Assembly: GCF_013414195.1 (NCBI RefSeq)
Contig: NZ_JAATTV010000016.1
Location: 1 to 64,000 of the forward strand
DNA length: 64,000 nucleotides
Direction of reading: 5' to 3'
From: Psychrobacter sp. BI730
GTDB lineage: Bacteria; Pseudomonadota; Gammaproteobacteria; Pseudomonadales; Moraxellaceae
In this document: positions 1-9,633 of the stretch, one piece after another
Layout of the letters: the number at the start of each line of letters is the position of its first letter
Numbering within the stretch: position 1 is the first letter of the stretch
Notes under the pieces: model-generated
Databases searched by the model: none
Seen by the model: the letters and a program-made list of their open reading frames with translations, nothing else
What the model was told of the DNA's origin: nothing
Program-made: the position numbers and the translations under genes

Positions 1-41
1 AAGTGTGTGGGGCACACTTGCCCGAAGCGCAAGACGGAAGG

Positions 42-386
42 CTATGCCTGTAGTGACGATATGATCTTGTCATCAAGACCTGAGATACGGGTTTGATGCT
101 TACTGACCAGCACAGGCTCAAAGCTGCTATCACGGTCTCTTGGGGTAGAGATTTCAAGATCGCCTGTATCACTGCGGACGGTCTTTTTAGTGTGACCGTT
201 ACGCTTATTAGGTTTATCCGCCTTTTCATGCTTGGGATAGCCGAGATGGTCTTCCATCTCAGCTTCTAAGGCAGTATCGATAAAGGATTGCATGAGCTGC
301 TTTTGGAAGTCTTTGATGTTATCAAAGCTTTTCATGCTACCAGCCATTTGCTCGGCCAGTTTTTTAATGTCAGATTGAGTAGTCAT
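42..386 (-). pseudogene. Truncated IS256-family transposase (N-terminal fragment)
   Basis: The reading frame gives 114 residues that look like the start of an IS256-family (mutator-type) DDE transposase: the N-terminal helical part, the EAEMEDHLGY segment near residue 42, and the KRNGHTKKTV / STPRDRDSSFEP stretch near residues 61-91 that precedes the catalytic domain. Full-length members are about 400 residues, so roughly the last 70 percent, including all three catalytic acidic residues, is missing. The frame stops just after DDKIIS, where intact family members continue into a region like LYARGM. The sequence at 1-41 does not visibly continue the transposase in another frame, so this is a deletion or replacement rather than a simple frameshift. 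Not expected to be active. Confidence 0.85.
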
Positions 387-414
387 TGCTTATTCTCCTG
401 TTAATGGATTATAA

Positions 415-442
415 GCAGTTACACAGTTTTTAGGAAACTCCC
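415..442 (-). repeat. IS256-type terminal inverted repeat (single copy)
   Basis: Read on the minus strand from 442 inward, the sequence begins GGGAGTTTCC and continues AAAAACTGTGTAACTGC. Family knowledge: IS256-like elements typically end in GGGAnTnTCCnAAAAACTGTGTAA-like repeats 20-30 bp long just upstream of the transposase start. The partner repeat is absent from the window, consistent with truncation. Confidence 0.6.
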
Positions 443-603
443 TGATATTTGAGATGGTTTTTGTTTTGGCTTAGTTGGGATATGATTTCTCTGTTTCATG
501 TGTCTAGCTCCATAATTTACAGTAACTTGATTGCTGCGGCTGGTATGGATTTATTTTATGAAATAGGGTAGTTCGATAGTTCTATATAGAAAAAGGCAGA
601 GTT

Positions 604-1599
604 CTATAGAACCTCATCAGCTTTCTTTAGCCATTTTGCAATGAAGTCTTTTTTAACAGAGAGTCCTAACGCCTCAGCCTTAGCTTGAATAAGCTTATTA
701 AGTTCTCCATAAGGATCGGCTAAGTGTTCTTTATCATATTCAGCCATTTTAATAAGTGTGGTGACTAACGCTTGCATAGAACCTACACTTTTATGGTGTG
801 TTGGCTCGTCATTAGCTGACTTGTCTACTATTTCAGTTTTGGCTTGTGCTAGTCGGTTTTCAAGTTCGGCTACTTTGTCCTGTGCTTTGTTATGATAAGT
901 AGTAAGCTGCGCTACTTGCTCTTGAAGTTCATTAATAATTTGTTTGTCACTCTTAAATCCTGTTTTTTGCTGTGGAAGCTCTCCTCTTGATGCCATTGTA
1001 ATAAGCTTATGAAAGTTATGAGCTTGTGAGTTCTCGCCATACTCATCTATTATAGACTGTTCTTGCTTGGCTCTTTCAGCCTCACTTACGATATTAGTGT
1101 CTATTAGTTTAAATGTTCTTATCCCGTCTTTAGGCTCTTTTGCTGTTACCATATCATCGCCAGTCACGCTATAATCTAGCGTCCTACCTTTCTCTAAAGG
1201 CAAGTTGAGCTTCTTTAAAAAGCCAATTTTCTGCAATTCTTCCAAACTATAATAAAAGTCTATTTCAATAGGCTCATAAAAATCTAAATCTGCATCATCA
1301 TCTTCTAGGCAATCATCATAAAAAGAATTACAAAACATCATATAGACGAGAAAGCCATCTTTTGCGATCTCATGAAATAGCGTACTGGTTTTATACTTAC
1401 GATCAATATCGTTGCACGAATAAATGCGGTAATGTCGGTCTATGTAATATTCGTTTACTAGCTCATCAAAATTGTTATACAGCAAAAAAGATACGATCTC
1501 TTGAATTGGCTCTCCTAGCTTATACGACATGAAACATAAGAAATCTTTTGGTGATATATAGCAGTTCGCTTTCTCTCTTGCTTCATCTAGTAATCCCAC
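604..1599 (-). CDS. Orphan protein with coiled coil, 331 aa
   Basis: I do not recognise a named family. The N-terminal ~125 residues are rich in aromatic and acidic residues, with a run of Asp/Glu near residue 98 (CLEDDDADLDF). Residues ~218-262 (INELQEQVAQL to AELENRLAQAK) are predicted coiled coil by heptad pattern. The C-terminal ~60 residues (SMQALVTTLIKMAEYDKE to KKDFIAKWLKKADEVL) resemble a short C-terminal module seen in other hypothetical proteins of Moraxellaceae accessory DNA. No signal peptide or membrane segment is visible. It sits between an IS remnant and the 3' side of tRNA-Pro, and is AT-richer than the core genes, which suggests accessory origin. Function unknown. Confidence 0.75.
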   Translation of the reverse strand: MGLLDEAREKANCYISPKDFLCFMSYKLGEPIQEIVSFLLYNNFDELVNEYYIDRHYRIYSCNDIDRKYKTSTLFHEIAKDGFLVYMMFCNSFYDDCLEDDDADLDFYEPIEIDFYYSLEELQKIGFLKKLNLPLEKGRTLDYSVTGDDMVTAKEPKDGIRTFKLIDTNIVSEAERAKQEQSIIDEYGENSQAHNFHKLITMASRGELPQQKTGFKSDKQIINELQEQVAQLTTYHNKAQDKVAELENRLAQAKTEIVDKSANDEPTHHKSVGSMQALVTTLIKMAEYDKEHLADPYGELNKLIQAKAEALGLSVKKDFIAKWLKKADEVL

Positions 1600-1766
1600 A
1601 ATTCACACCTCTACACCCTTAAAACAAAGTAGGTACAAGGCAGTGCCAGCCTAAAGGTGTATGAACGGCTGGATTTCGATTACTTGTCATGCCTTGCAAG
1701 ATTTTTATTATTATTTGCTCAATCAAAACATCATACAATCATCAGCCAAATTTAGCACAAAAAAAA

Positions 1767-1793
1767 GCCAACCATTGAAAACAATGATTGGCT
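1767..1793 (-). terminator. Rho-independent terminator of tRNA-Pro
   Basis: Imperfect stem AGCCAACCATTG / CAATGATTGGCT with an AAAA loop and one C-A mismatch. On the minus strand it is followed by a run of seven T. It lies about 20 bp beyond the 3' end of the tRNA on the same strand. Confidence 0.75.
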
Positions 1794-1813
1794 TTTCTCT
1801 TTACTGCTATGTT

Positions 1814-1890
1814 TGGTCGGAACGGCAGGATTTGAACCTGCGACCACTACACCCCCAGTGTAGTGCGCTACCAGACTGCGCTACGCCCCG
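1814..1890 (-). tRNA. tRNA-Pro, anticodon GGG
   Basis: The 77-nt minus-strand sequence folds as a cloverleaf: acceptor CGGGGCG paired with CGTTCCG, D-arm GCGC/GCGC, anticodon stem CTACA/TGTAG with loop CTGGGGG, T-arm GCAGG/CCTGC around TTCAAAT, discriminator A and encoded CCA. The anticodon at loop positions 3-5 is GGG. A terminator follows. An apparent plus-strand reading frame across it is the familiar antisense-tRNA artefact. Confidence 0.95.
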
Positions 1891-1955
1891 AATGACTGAC
1901 TATTTTACGCAAAATTATGCATATTGCAAGGATTAATTATTGTACAAATAACCCA

Positions 1956-2384
1956 TTAACCTATATTGTCAAAAAACCACTTGCCTTCTTTTGTACGTCT
2001 AAAAAACATGCCCCAAGCTGCATTAATAATGCTTGAAACATACTCTAGATTAACTTCATCGTCTTGCAAATTAATTTCGACTTCATATATGTACGGCTGA
2101 TACTTTTCAATCGTATTTTGCTGATTTTCGTGTGCCTCTAAATCCATCTCTACTATTTGAGACATAACTTCTCTAGCACGCTGTAACAAATCAGAGGTAT
2201 GTTCGCCCTCATTTAAAGTCAAACGCACATCAAATTCATTTGCAATAATAATATTTAATTCTGCCGCACCTTTATCAAACAAAGCAGAATTAAAATATCG
2301 AATGATCATATTTTCTTGCAAATTCAAGGAATCTAAACACTGTATAGACGTGACATTCTTGCTCAGGCTATAATGATTGATCAT
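1956..2384 (-). CDS. Orphan protein, 142 aa
   Basis: Unrecognised soluble protein with no signal peptide or membrane segment. The middle is acidic (EVMSQIVEMDLEAHENQQ). The C-terminus ends in an aromatic-rich segment, INAAWGMFFRRTKEGKWFF. Size, acidity and isolated position next to a tRNA are reminiscent of small immunity-type or accessory proteins, but no motif supports a specific role. The start ATG at 2384 is preceded by a weak AGGAAAATTTTAA-like ribosome site. It is separated from gatB by ~200 bp containing a long hairpin. Confidence 0.65.
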   Translation of the reverse strand: MINHYSLSKNVTSIQCLDSLNLQENMIIRYFNSALFDKGAAELNIIIANEFDVRLTLNEGEHTSDLLQRAREVMSQIVEMDLEAHENQQNTIEKYQPYIYEVEINLQDDEVNLEYVSSIINAAWGMFFRRTKEGKWFFDNIG

Positions 2385-2514
2385 TTAAAATTTTCCTAAA
2401 GCTATGTATAAAGTGGAAATATTCGAAAAGCTTATGAAGTATCTAGAATGTATAAATCAAAATGCTAATATAAATTCATCGCAAGCATAGTAAGAGAGTT
2501 CCTCTTATGAGTTA

Positions 2515-2561
2515 CTTGTACTTTTATTAATGAATAGTAACTTTTCATATAAAAGTACAAG
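2515..2561. other. Long perfect hairpin downstream of gatB
   Basis: A 13-bp perfect inverted repeat, CTTGTACTTTTAT (2515-2527) and ATAAAAGTACAAG (2549-2561), has a ~21-nt loop. Further weak pairing outside it (TAAGAG at 2491-2496 with CTCTTA at 2569-2574) could extend the structure. It lies 20-70 bp beyond the gatB stop and may end or protect the gatCAB transcript. There is no T-run on either side, so it is not a standard intrinsic terminator. Confidence 0.55.
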
Positions 2562-2582
2562 CAACGGGCTCTTATTACAAAA

Positions 2583-4109
2583 TTAACCCAAAAGCTCTTT
2601 TAGAATTTGGTTCACTTGCTGTGGGTTAGCACTGCCGCGACTGGCTTTCATGACCTGACCGACCAGACCGTTAAAGGCTTTTTCTTTACCGCCACGATAT
2701 TCTTCGACCATCGCTTCATTTTTTGCGATGACTTCTTCGACCATTGCTTTGATAGCACCAGTATCGGTTTCTTGCTTAAGGCCTTTGTCTTTAATGATTT
2801 TATCTGCTGCATCATCGCCATCGCCACCTTCGCGCTCGTATAGAGCACTAAAGACTTTCTTAGCCAATTTGCCAGATAGTGTGTCATCTTTGATACGCTT
2901 GAGTATGCCAGCCAATTGTTTGGCACTGATAGGGGAGTCGATGATGTCGGTGTCATCTTTGTTCAGCGCGCCGAGCAAGTCGCCCATGACCCAGTTGCCA
3001 GCCATTTTGGCATCTTGCTGACCGATTTCAGCTACCACATCTTCGAAGTAATCGGCAATTTGACGACTACCAGTCAAGATACGAGCGTCATATTCTGACA
3101 GACCAAGCGCTTCTTCAAAGCGTGCGCGACGAGCAACTGGTAGCTCTGGCATCGCTGCTTTGATCGCATCAACCGTATGCTGCTCGATACGGACAGGTAG
3201 CAGGTCAGGATCAGGGAAGTAGCGATAGTCATTGGCGTCTTCTTTGGTACGCATGGTACGCGTTTCATCACGCTCTGGATCATATAGCATCGTTGCTTGT
3301 ACGACTTTGCCGCCATCTTCTAGGATATCGATTTGACGTTCGATTTCACGATTGATAGCACGCTCGATAAAGCGGAACGAGTTTAGGTTCTTTAGCTCAG
3401 TACGTGTACCGAGATCAGCGCCTGGCTTGCGCACAGAGACGTTACAGTCACAGCGGAATGAGCCTTCAGCCATTACTGCGTCTGAGATGCCTAGCCAAGT
3501 GACTAGCTGATGAATGGCTTTAATATAGGCAAGTGCTTCGTGGGCTGAGCGCATGTCTGGCTCAGAGACGATTTCGATCAGTGGTGTACCTGCACGGTTC
3601 AAATCCACACCCGTCATACCATCGACAGCGTCATGTACAGATTTACCAGCATCTTCTTCTAGATGCGCGCGGGTGATACCCATACGTTTAGGGTATTCGT
3701 TCTTTTCGCCCTCATTTACCACGACATCGATGTAGCCTTCACCTACGATAGGATTGGCCATCTGGGTGATTTGATAGCCCTTAGGCAAATCAGGGTAGAA
3801 GTAGTTTTTGCGGTCAAACGTATTAAATAGACCTAACTCAGCATTGACGCCGATGCCGAATTTTAGCGCGCGATCGACCACGCCAGCATTTAATACTGGC
3901 AATACACCAGGTAAGCCTAAGTCAACGATACTTGCTTGGCTGTTTGGCTCATGACCGAAGTCAGTTGGCGCACTTGAGAATATTTTGCTTTCTGTATTCA
4001 ACTGGCAGTGAATCTCGATACCGATGACCACTTCATAACCATCGACAAATAGCTCTTTACGCACGGCGTGTTCACGGACGGCATTGTTATCAGTAGTAAC
4101 TGTACTCAT
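2583..4109 (-). CDS. gatB: Asp-tRNA(Asn)/Glu-tRNA(Gln) amidotransferase subunit B
   Basis: 508 aa, the usual GatB length. The cradle domain opens with [21 protein letters not shown] and carries the [12 protein letters not shown] and [13 protein letters not shown] segments. The C-terminal ~150 residues form the helical and YqeY-like tail that binds tRNA and ends in [23 protein letters not shown]. GatB phosphorylates the misacylated Glu/Asp on tRNA and receives ammonia from GatA. Its start overlaps the gatA stop in a TAATG arrangement, so the two are translationally coupled. It is the last gene of gatC-gatA-gatB. Confidence 0.97.
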   Translation of the reverse strand: MSTVTTDNNAVREHAVRKELFVDGYEVVIGIEIHCQLNTESKIFSSAPTDFGHEPNSQASIVDLGLPGVLPVLNAGVVDRALKFGIGVNAELGLFNTFDRKNYFYPDLPKGYQITQMANPIVGEGYIDVVVNEGEKNEYPKRMGITRAHLEEDAGKSVHDAVDGMTGVDLNRAGTPLIEIVSEPDMRSAHEALAYIKAIHQLVTWLGISDAVMAEGSFRCDCNVSVRKPGADLGTRTELKNLNSFRFIERAINREIERQIDILEDGGKVVQATMLYDPERDETRTMRTKEDANDYRYFPDPDLLPVRIEQHTVDAIKAAMPELPVARRARFEEALGLSEYDARILTGSRQIADYFEDVVAEIGQQDAKMAGNWVMGDLLGALNKDDTDIIDSPISAKQLAGILKRIKDDTLSGKLAKKVFSALYEREGGDGDDAADKIIKDKGLKQETDTGAIKAMVEEVIAKNEAMVEEYRGGKEKAFNGLVGQVMKASRGSANPQQVNQILKELLG

Positions 4110-5605
4110 TATACCGTCTCCTTTGCGATGGTAGAGTGTTGTAGGTGATGATCAGTATGCTGCTGGAACAGATGCGCAGTCGTGAGCAGTTGACTTTCTT
4201 GCCAGTGCTTACCGATTAATTGCAAGCCAATAGGTAGGCCTTCAGTCGTCAAACCAACTGGCTGACTGAGGGCAGGTAGACCTGCTAGGTTGACCGCGAT
4301 GGTATAAACGTCACCTAAATACATCGTTGCAGGATCTAGGTTGTCAGTAAGCTTGTAAGCTGCCGTCGGTGCGGTTGGGCTAGCAATCACATCACAGCTA
4401 GCAAATGCTTCATCAAAGTCTTTAACGATCAAACGGCGAATCTTCTGTGCTTTAGTATAGTAAGCATCGAAGTAGCCAGCCGATAGCGCATACGTCCCTG
4501 TCAAGATACGGCGCTGTACTTCAGGGCCAAAGCCTTCGGAGCGTGAGCGCGTGTATAGATCGATAAGGTCCGTTGGGCTTTCACAGCGATAGCCAAAACG
4601 TACGCCATCGAAGCGCGATAGGTTAGATGATGCTTCGGCAGGCGCTAGCATATAGTAAGTGGCAAGCGTGATTTCAGGATCAGTGATGTTCACTTCTACA
4701 ATCGTTGCGCCCAGCTCTTCGTACTTCTTAAGAGCCGCACGTGCTGCTTGCTCGACTTCGCTATCAAGCCCTGTACCGAAGTATTCTTTGGCCACACCAA
4801 TACGTAAGCCAGCAAATGGTTTGTCACCAGCAGCGGCTTCTGCGTCGTTGATATCTTGTACGTAGTCAGGCATCTCGTATTTGATAGAAGTTGCATCGCG
4901 TGGATCATGACCAATCATTGGTTGGAGCAGATAGGCGCAATCTTTAGCGCTGCGTCCCATGCTACCCGCTTGATCCAAACTTGAAGCGTAGGCAATCATA
5001 CCAAAGCGTGACACACGGCCATAAGTAGGTTTGATACCTGTTAGGCCACAGAATGAAGCAGGCTGGCGAATAGAGCCACCTGTATCACTACCGGTAGCAA
5101 CAGGGACAAAACCAGCGGCAACAGCAGCAGCACTACCACCTGACGAGCCACCAGGGACGCGCTCTAGGTTCCAAGGGTTCTGTACCGTACCGTAGTAAGA
5201 GTTACTGTTGTCTGAGCCCATCGCAAACTCATCCATATTGAGCTTACCTAAGCTAATCATGCCTGCTTTGTCGATATTAGAAACGATAGTCGCATCATAT
5301 GGTGAGACAAAGTTGTGCAGCATCTTTGAGCCACAAGTGGTCAGTACGCCCTGAGTACAAAAGATGTCTTTGTGCGCCATTGGTACGCCAAGTAGCGGAC
5401 GCTGATCGCCTTGTGCACGCATCTCGTCTGCCGCTTTCGCTTGTGCGCGTGCTGTCTCAGAGGTATGAGTGATAAAGCTGTTAATCTTGCCGTCTAGCGC
5501 ATCGATACGCTTGATGTAGTGTTCGGTTAATTCGGCGCTGCTAAATTGTTTGTTTTGCAAGCCAGTAATGAGCTGCTCGGTACTTAATAAATGAAGTTCA
5601 GACAT
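4109..5605 (-). CDS. gatA: Asp-tRNA(Asn)/Glu-tRNA(Gln) amidotransferase subunit A
   Basis: 498-aa amidase-signature enzyme that releases ammonia from glutamine for transamidation of misacylated tRNA. The Ser-cis-Ser-Lys triad is visible: K79 in AHKDIFC, S154 in PGGSSGGS and S178 in GSDTGGS, at the same positions as in the well-studied Staphylococcus GatA. The glycine/serine-rich amidase signature spans roughly residues 152-195. It follows gatC by 81 bp and overlaps gatB by one base. The set implies that the organism makes at least one of Asn-tRNA or Gln-tRNA indirectly. Confidence 0.97.
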   Translation of the reverse strand: MSELHLLSTEQLITGLQNKQFSSAELTEHYIKRIDALDGKINSFITHTSETARAQAKAADEMRAQGDQRPLLGVPMAHKDIFCTQGVLTTCGSKMLHNFVSPYDATIVSNIDKAGMISLGKLNMDEFAMGSDNSNSYYGTVQNPWNLERVPGGSSGGSAAAVAAGFVPVATGSDTGGSIRQPASFCGLTGIKPTYGRVSRFGMIAYASSLDQAGSMGRSAKDCAYLLQPMIGHDPRDATSIKYEMPDYVQDINDAEAAAGDKPFAGLRIGVAKEYFGTGLDSEVEQAARAALKKYEELGATIVEVNITDPEITLATYYMLAPAEASSNLSRFDGVRFGYRCESPTDLIDLYTRSRSEGFGPEVQRRILTGTYALSAGYFDAYYTKAQKIRRLIVKDFDEAFASCDVIASPTAPTAAYKLTDNLDPATMYLGDVYTIAVNLAGLPALSQPVGLTTEGLPIGLQLIGKHWQESQLLTTAHLFQQHTDHHLQHSTIAKETV

Positions 5606-5686
5606 AAGGTGTCGTCCGTCAAAATGTTAATAGCATAAAATAAAATGAGATAATGGCAAATGCGTAATTGTGTTATTCAGCCACTA

Positions 5687-6001
5687 TTATTCAATCACCT
5701 GAGGCACTAGATATAAGCCTTCTTCTACGGCAGGTGCGACTGATTGATTACGCTCACGATTGATATCATGTTTTGCCACATCAGCACGCAACTCTTGGCA
5801 AGCTTCATGGATATTGGCTAATGGCTTGATGTCTGTGGTATCAACGTTAGATAGCGTATTCATCAGTTTTAATACTTTACTGATATCATCAGCATAGCTA
5901 TCGGCTGTACTTTCATCGACACCTAAGCGGGCAAGGTTGGCAACTTCTAGGATTTCTTCACGGCTGACGTTGCTGTCAGACGTTGCTGGCTGCTGAGACA
6001 T
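5687..6001 (-). CDS. gatC: Asp-tRNA(Asn)/Glu-tRNA(Gln) amidotransferase subunit C
   Basis: 104 aa. It has the GatC pattern VSREEILEVANLARLGVDE near residues 12-30 and the C-terminal LRADVAKHDINRE and LYLVPQVIE segments that wrap around the GatA-GatB interface. First gene of gatCAB on the minus strand. A GGAG ribosome site lies just ahead of the ATG at 6001. Confidence 0.95.
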   Translation of the reverse strand: MSQQPATSDSNVSREEILEVANLARLGVDESTADSYADDISKVLKLMNTLSNVDTTDIKPLANIHEACQELRADVAKHDINRERNQSVAPAVEEGLYLVPQVIE

Positions 6002-6066
6002 AGTTTCTCCAGTTAAGGACAGTTTTTGTTAGAGTAGTTGATTACGAAAAGGAAAATACGTAAGCG

Positions 6067-6096
6067 TTAAAATAGAAACAATTAAAATAGAAACAA
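6067..6096. repeat. Tandem 15-bp duplication
   Basis: TTAAAATAGAAACAA occurs twice in direct, contiguous copies (6067-6081 and 6082-6096), in the likely 5' leader of gatCAB. Confidence 0.85.
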
Positions 6097-6111
6097 ATAG
6101 TAAGTGGGCTT

Positions 6112-6117
6112 ATTATA
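6112..6117 (-). promoter_or_regulatory. Candidate -10 box for gatCAB
   Basis: TATAAT on the minus strand, 110 bp upstream of gatC. No convincing -35 at the right spacing, so the call is tentative. Confidence 0.35.
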
Positions 6118-6510
6118 AAGCATCTGACTCAAGTTTACAGAGCATGACGCTTGATTGATGCACAATCTCAACCAAGAGGCTGAATTGATAAAGACGTAAT
6201 ATTAAATAAGATATGGTGCTAGCCGAGCCATAATGCCAATTAAGACACAATGATTTACAGAGAATTGCAAAACTAACCCCCTAACTCATCATTGTTCCTC
6301 AATTGCTCTCCAATTAGCTTCTAAAATACGTTACAGTATGCATCTGCTATCAAGCAAAACATTCATCTGCCTGTAGAGCCTTGTTAGTTATCAGATTAAA
6401 TGATGTTTCATTGAGTTGAATGATATTTACTACTATTTCAAACTTTGTAACAACTTTTGGCGTCTAAGACAAAAATCCTTACTTACTGATGCAAATATCT
6501 ATGTTTTTTT

Positions 6511-6544
6511 TGAGCTAAATCGGTATAATTTAGCTCAGTTTTTT
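6511..6544 (+). terminator. Terminator-like palindrome upstream of mreB
   Basis: A 10-bp perfect stem, TGAGCTAAAT / ATTTAGCTCA, has a 7-nt loop and is followed by GTTTTTT on the plus strand. A consensus TATAAT (6524-6529) lies inside the loop and right arm. It could be an intrinsic terminator or attenuator, or an operator over a promoter; the sequence alone does not decide. There is no plus-strand gene upstream in this gap for it to terminate. Confidence 0.5.
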
Positions 6545-6605
6545 CATTTCATCATTATCGTTTGGATTTTGACTTGTTGGGTTGATTAACTGTTGCCACA
6601 AGTAA

Positions 6606-7721
<1,116 letters not shown>

Positions 7722-8040
7722 TTCATCTTTATCCTTAATTGTCTTATAGGCTTGGCAATATATGATAATGACGATTTATGTGAATGATGAAACTATAAAT
7801 ATAGTCGGTTCAATATAATTTGGATATAAGGAAGCCGAGCGAAAGTACTACAAGTAGTAGGCTGAGCGAGACTGACACCGTATCCAATCTATAGAAGATT
7901 GACTATATATAAAATTAAAGGTAGCCGATTGTGCTACCTTTAATTGCATTCATTTGTGCTATAACCCAATATCCTCGATAAACACTCATGCTGTAAATAA
8001 GTGCTATTGTTCATTTTAGAATCCTTAAATCAGACGACTT
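7722..8040. other. Intergenic region mreB / mreC (319 bp)
   Basis: Occupied mainly by one copy of the dispersed 108-bp repeat (7800-7907). Just beyond it, AAATTAAAGGTAGC and GCTACCTTTAATT (about 7912-7944) form an inverted repeat that may act as a weak terminator. No gene seen. Confidence 0.6.
7800..7907 (+). repeat. Dispersed 108-bp repeat, copy A
   Basis: Begins TATAGTC and ends GACTATA (7-bp inverted ends). It shares, in the same order, GGATAyAAGGmAGCCGA, a central GTACwACAAGTAGTA-like dyad and a CCGTA block with the reverse complement of 45627-45734. Both are exactly 108 bp. Confidence 0.85.
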
Positions 8041-8901
8041 ATGACTCCAAGTATTTTTGCTCGCCAACCGTTATCACTTCGTAAGACTGTTATCGTATTG
8101 ATAGCAGCCTTAATCTTGATGTGGTTTGATAGCAAAAACTCTGATTGGTTTAAGCCAGTACGTAGCACCAGTCATGCCGCTATGCAACCTATCTATGAGC
8201 TGTCTTTACTACCAAGCTATGCCAAGCATTGGGCAGGTGGTAGTCTGCAATCAAAAGAAGCACTGCGTCGCGAAAACATGCAGCTAAAGTCGCAATTGAT
8301 ACACGCGCATGCCAAGTTACAACAACAAGATTATATCTTGGCACAGAATGCACGCCTGCAAGGTATTTTATCTACCACCAAGCCTGAGCAGTTCGATCTT
8401 AATTTGGCGCAAGTCATCGGCACAGATACCAACTTGCTCAGACAGATTGTCGTGCTTAATAAAGGGGAGCAAGATGGCGTACAAGTTGGGCAAACGGTCA
8501 TCGATGAAGACGGTGTATTAGGACAGATTATCAATGTCTATCCGAATACTAGCCGTCTGTTGTTGATTACAGATGAGCAGCAGTCAGTTGCTGTCACTGT
8601 TAAGCGTACTGGTCAGCGCGCCATCGTTACAGGCCAAGGCATCCCATCTTCATTAAGTCTCAATTACGTCTTTAAGACGTCAGATGTGCGAGTAGGTGAT
8701 GAACTAGTGTCTTCAGGACTGGGCGGTCGTATTCCGGCAGGCTATCGAGTAGGGCGTATCGCGCATGTCAAAGACGAGCAAACTGATAACTTTAGAACGA
8801 TCGAAGTTACTCCAGCAGCTAACTTTATTGACAATGCCTATGTATTAATACTTCAAGACAAACTGCTAAATGAGAACAATGCTGCTGCTATTGCTCCATA
8901 G
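8041..8901 (+). CDS. mreC: Rod-shape-determining protein MreC
   Basis: 286 aa. A short cytoplasmic N-terminus precedes one membrane segment (about residues 15-28, TVIVLIAALILMWF). A coiled-coil stretch follows (about 70-110, SKEALRRENMQLKSQLIHAHAKLQQQ), then the double beta-barrel periplasmic domain (GEQDGVQVGQTVIDEDGVLGQI, SSGLGGRIPAGYRVGRI). MreC is the periplasmic scaffold linking MreB to penicillin-binding proteins. Position after mreB and before mreD supports the call. Confidence 0.96.
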   Translation: MTPSIFARQPLSLRKTVIVLIAALILMWFDSKNSDWFKPVRSTSHAAMQPIYELSLLPSYAKHWAGGSLQSKEALRRENMQLKSQLIHAHAKLQQQDYILAQNARLQGILSTTKPEQFDLNLAQVIGTDTNLLRQIVVLNKGEQDGVQVGQTVIDEDGVLGQIINVYPNTSRLLLITDEQQSVAVTVKRTGQRAIVTGQGIPSSLSLNYVFKTSDVRVGDELVSSGLGGRIPAGYRVGRIAHVKDEQTDNFRTIEVTPAANFIDNAYVLILQDKLLNENNAAAIAP

Positions 8902-9042
8902 ATAACGACGTAAGCCACAGTATTGACGGCTAATTAGCTGGCTTATTAATGTTTTAAAGCTTTCCATTTATGGTATTCACCTTGCCAATATCCAATCAAC
9001 AATATAACAGCAACCATCAAACACTCGCTAAGGTAAGTACCC

Positions 9043-9528
9043 ATGTCGTATCCTGATTCTGAGAATGCCACGGTACTATTGATAGTTGTGATTGTTCTGA
9101 GTTTCATCGCTGCATCATCACTCAATGTCTATCCATTAAGCCCAAGCATGGCCACACTGCGTCCCATGGTCATGATCATGGTGTTGATCTATTGGTTACT
9201 GTTTCAGCCGCGCTATGTCGGCATTTTTACCGCATTTACGGTTGGGCTGATTGCTGATTTATTAATGGATACCCATTTAGGGCAGCAAGCTTTCGCCGCT
9301 GTTGTGGTTGCACTGGTTATCAAAATTACCAGTATCTATGTCAGACAGTTGAACACGATTAGCGCGTGGCTCATTGCTAGTCTAGGGCTGATTGTCTTTC
9401 AGTTAAATCTATGGATACTACAGATGTTTATTCAAAACGTCTTTGTTGCTCAGTCTGCTTTGTCATTGTTTATGAGTATCATTAGCTGGCCACTCGTACT
9501 GTTTGCTTTACGCAAGTTTTCGCGTTAA
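9043..9528 (+). CDS. mreD: Rod-shape-determining protein MreD
   Basis: 161 aa, hydrophobic, with about five membrane segments (near residues 8-28, 42-62, 65-80, 84-98, 105-125 and a last one near 135-155). Contains the MreD-like LYWLLFQPRYVGIFTAFTVGLIADLLMD pattern in variant form. Integral-membrane partner of MreC in the elongasome. RBS AAGG lies ahead of the ATG. Confidence 0.92.
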   Translation: MSYPDSENATVLLIVVIVLSFIAASSLNVYPLSPSMATLRPMVMIMVLIYWLLFQPRYVGIFTAFTVGLIADLLMDTHLGQQAFAAVVVALVIKITSIYVRQLNTISAWLIASLGLIVFQLNLWILQMFIQNVFVAQSALSLFMSIISWPLVLFALRKFSR

Positions 9529-9633
9529 TGAGTCACTAGCTATAGCTGTTATTCTGATTAATAGCTTAGCTTGCTCGGCCCACAATACTGTATGACCACA
9601 CACATCATAAATTTATAAATGAAGAGAATATCG

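Larger units (their letters stand above)
42..442 (-). mobile_element. Remnant of an IS256-family insertion sequence
   Basis: The truncated transposase is followed, upstream of its start codon, by a sequence resembling the outer end of an IS256-family element (terminal repeat at 415-442). The fragment therefore keeps the left (5') end of the element and has lost its other end. The far boundary near position 42 is inferred from the loss of transposase homology. No target-site duplication can be assessed because only one end is present. Confidence 0.65.

Noticed and set aside
1..1813. Integrated island with a duplicated tRNA-Pro 3' end
   Set aside because: No second copy of the tRNA 3' sequence is visible in the window, and no integrase is present.
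1661..1936. Plus-strand 91-residue open frame containing [23 protein letters not shown]
   Set aside because: This is the well-known false protein from the antisense strand of a tRNA gene; the minus-strand tRNA-Pro explains it.
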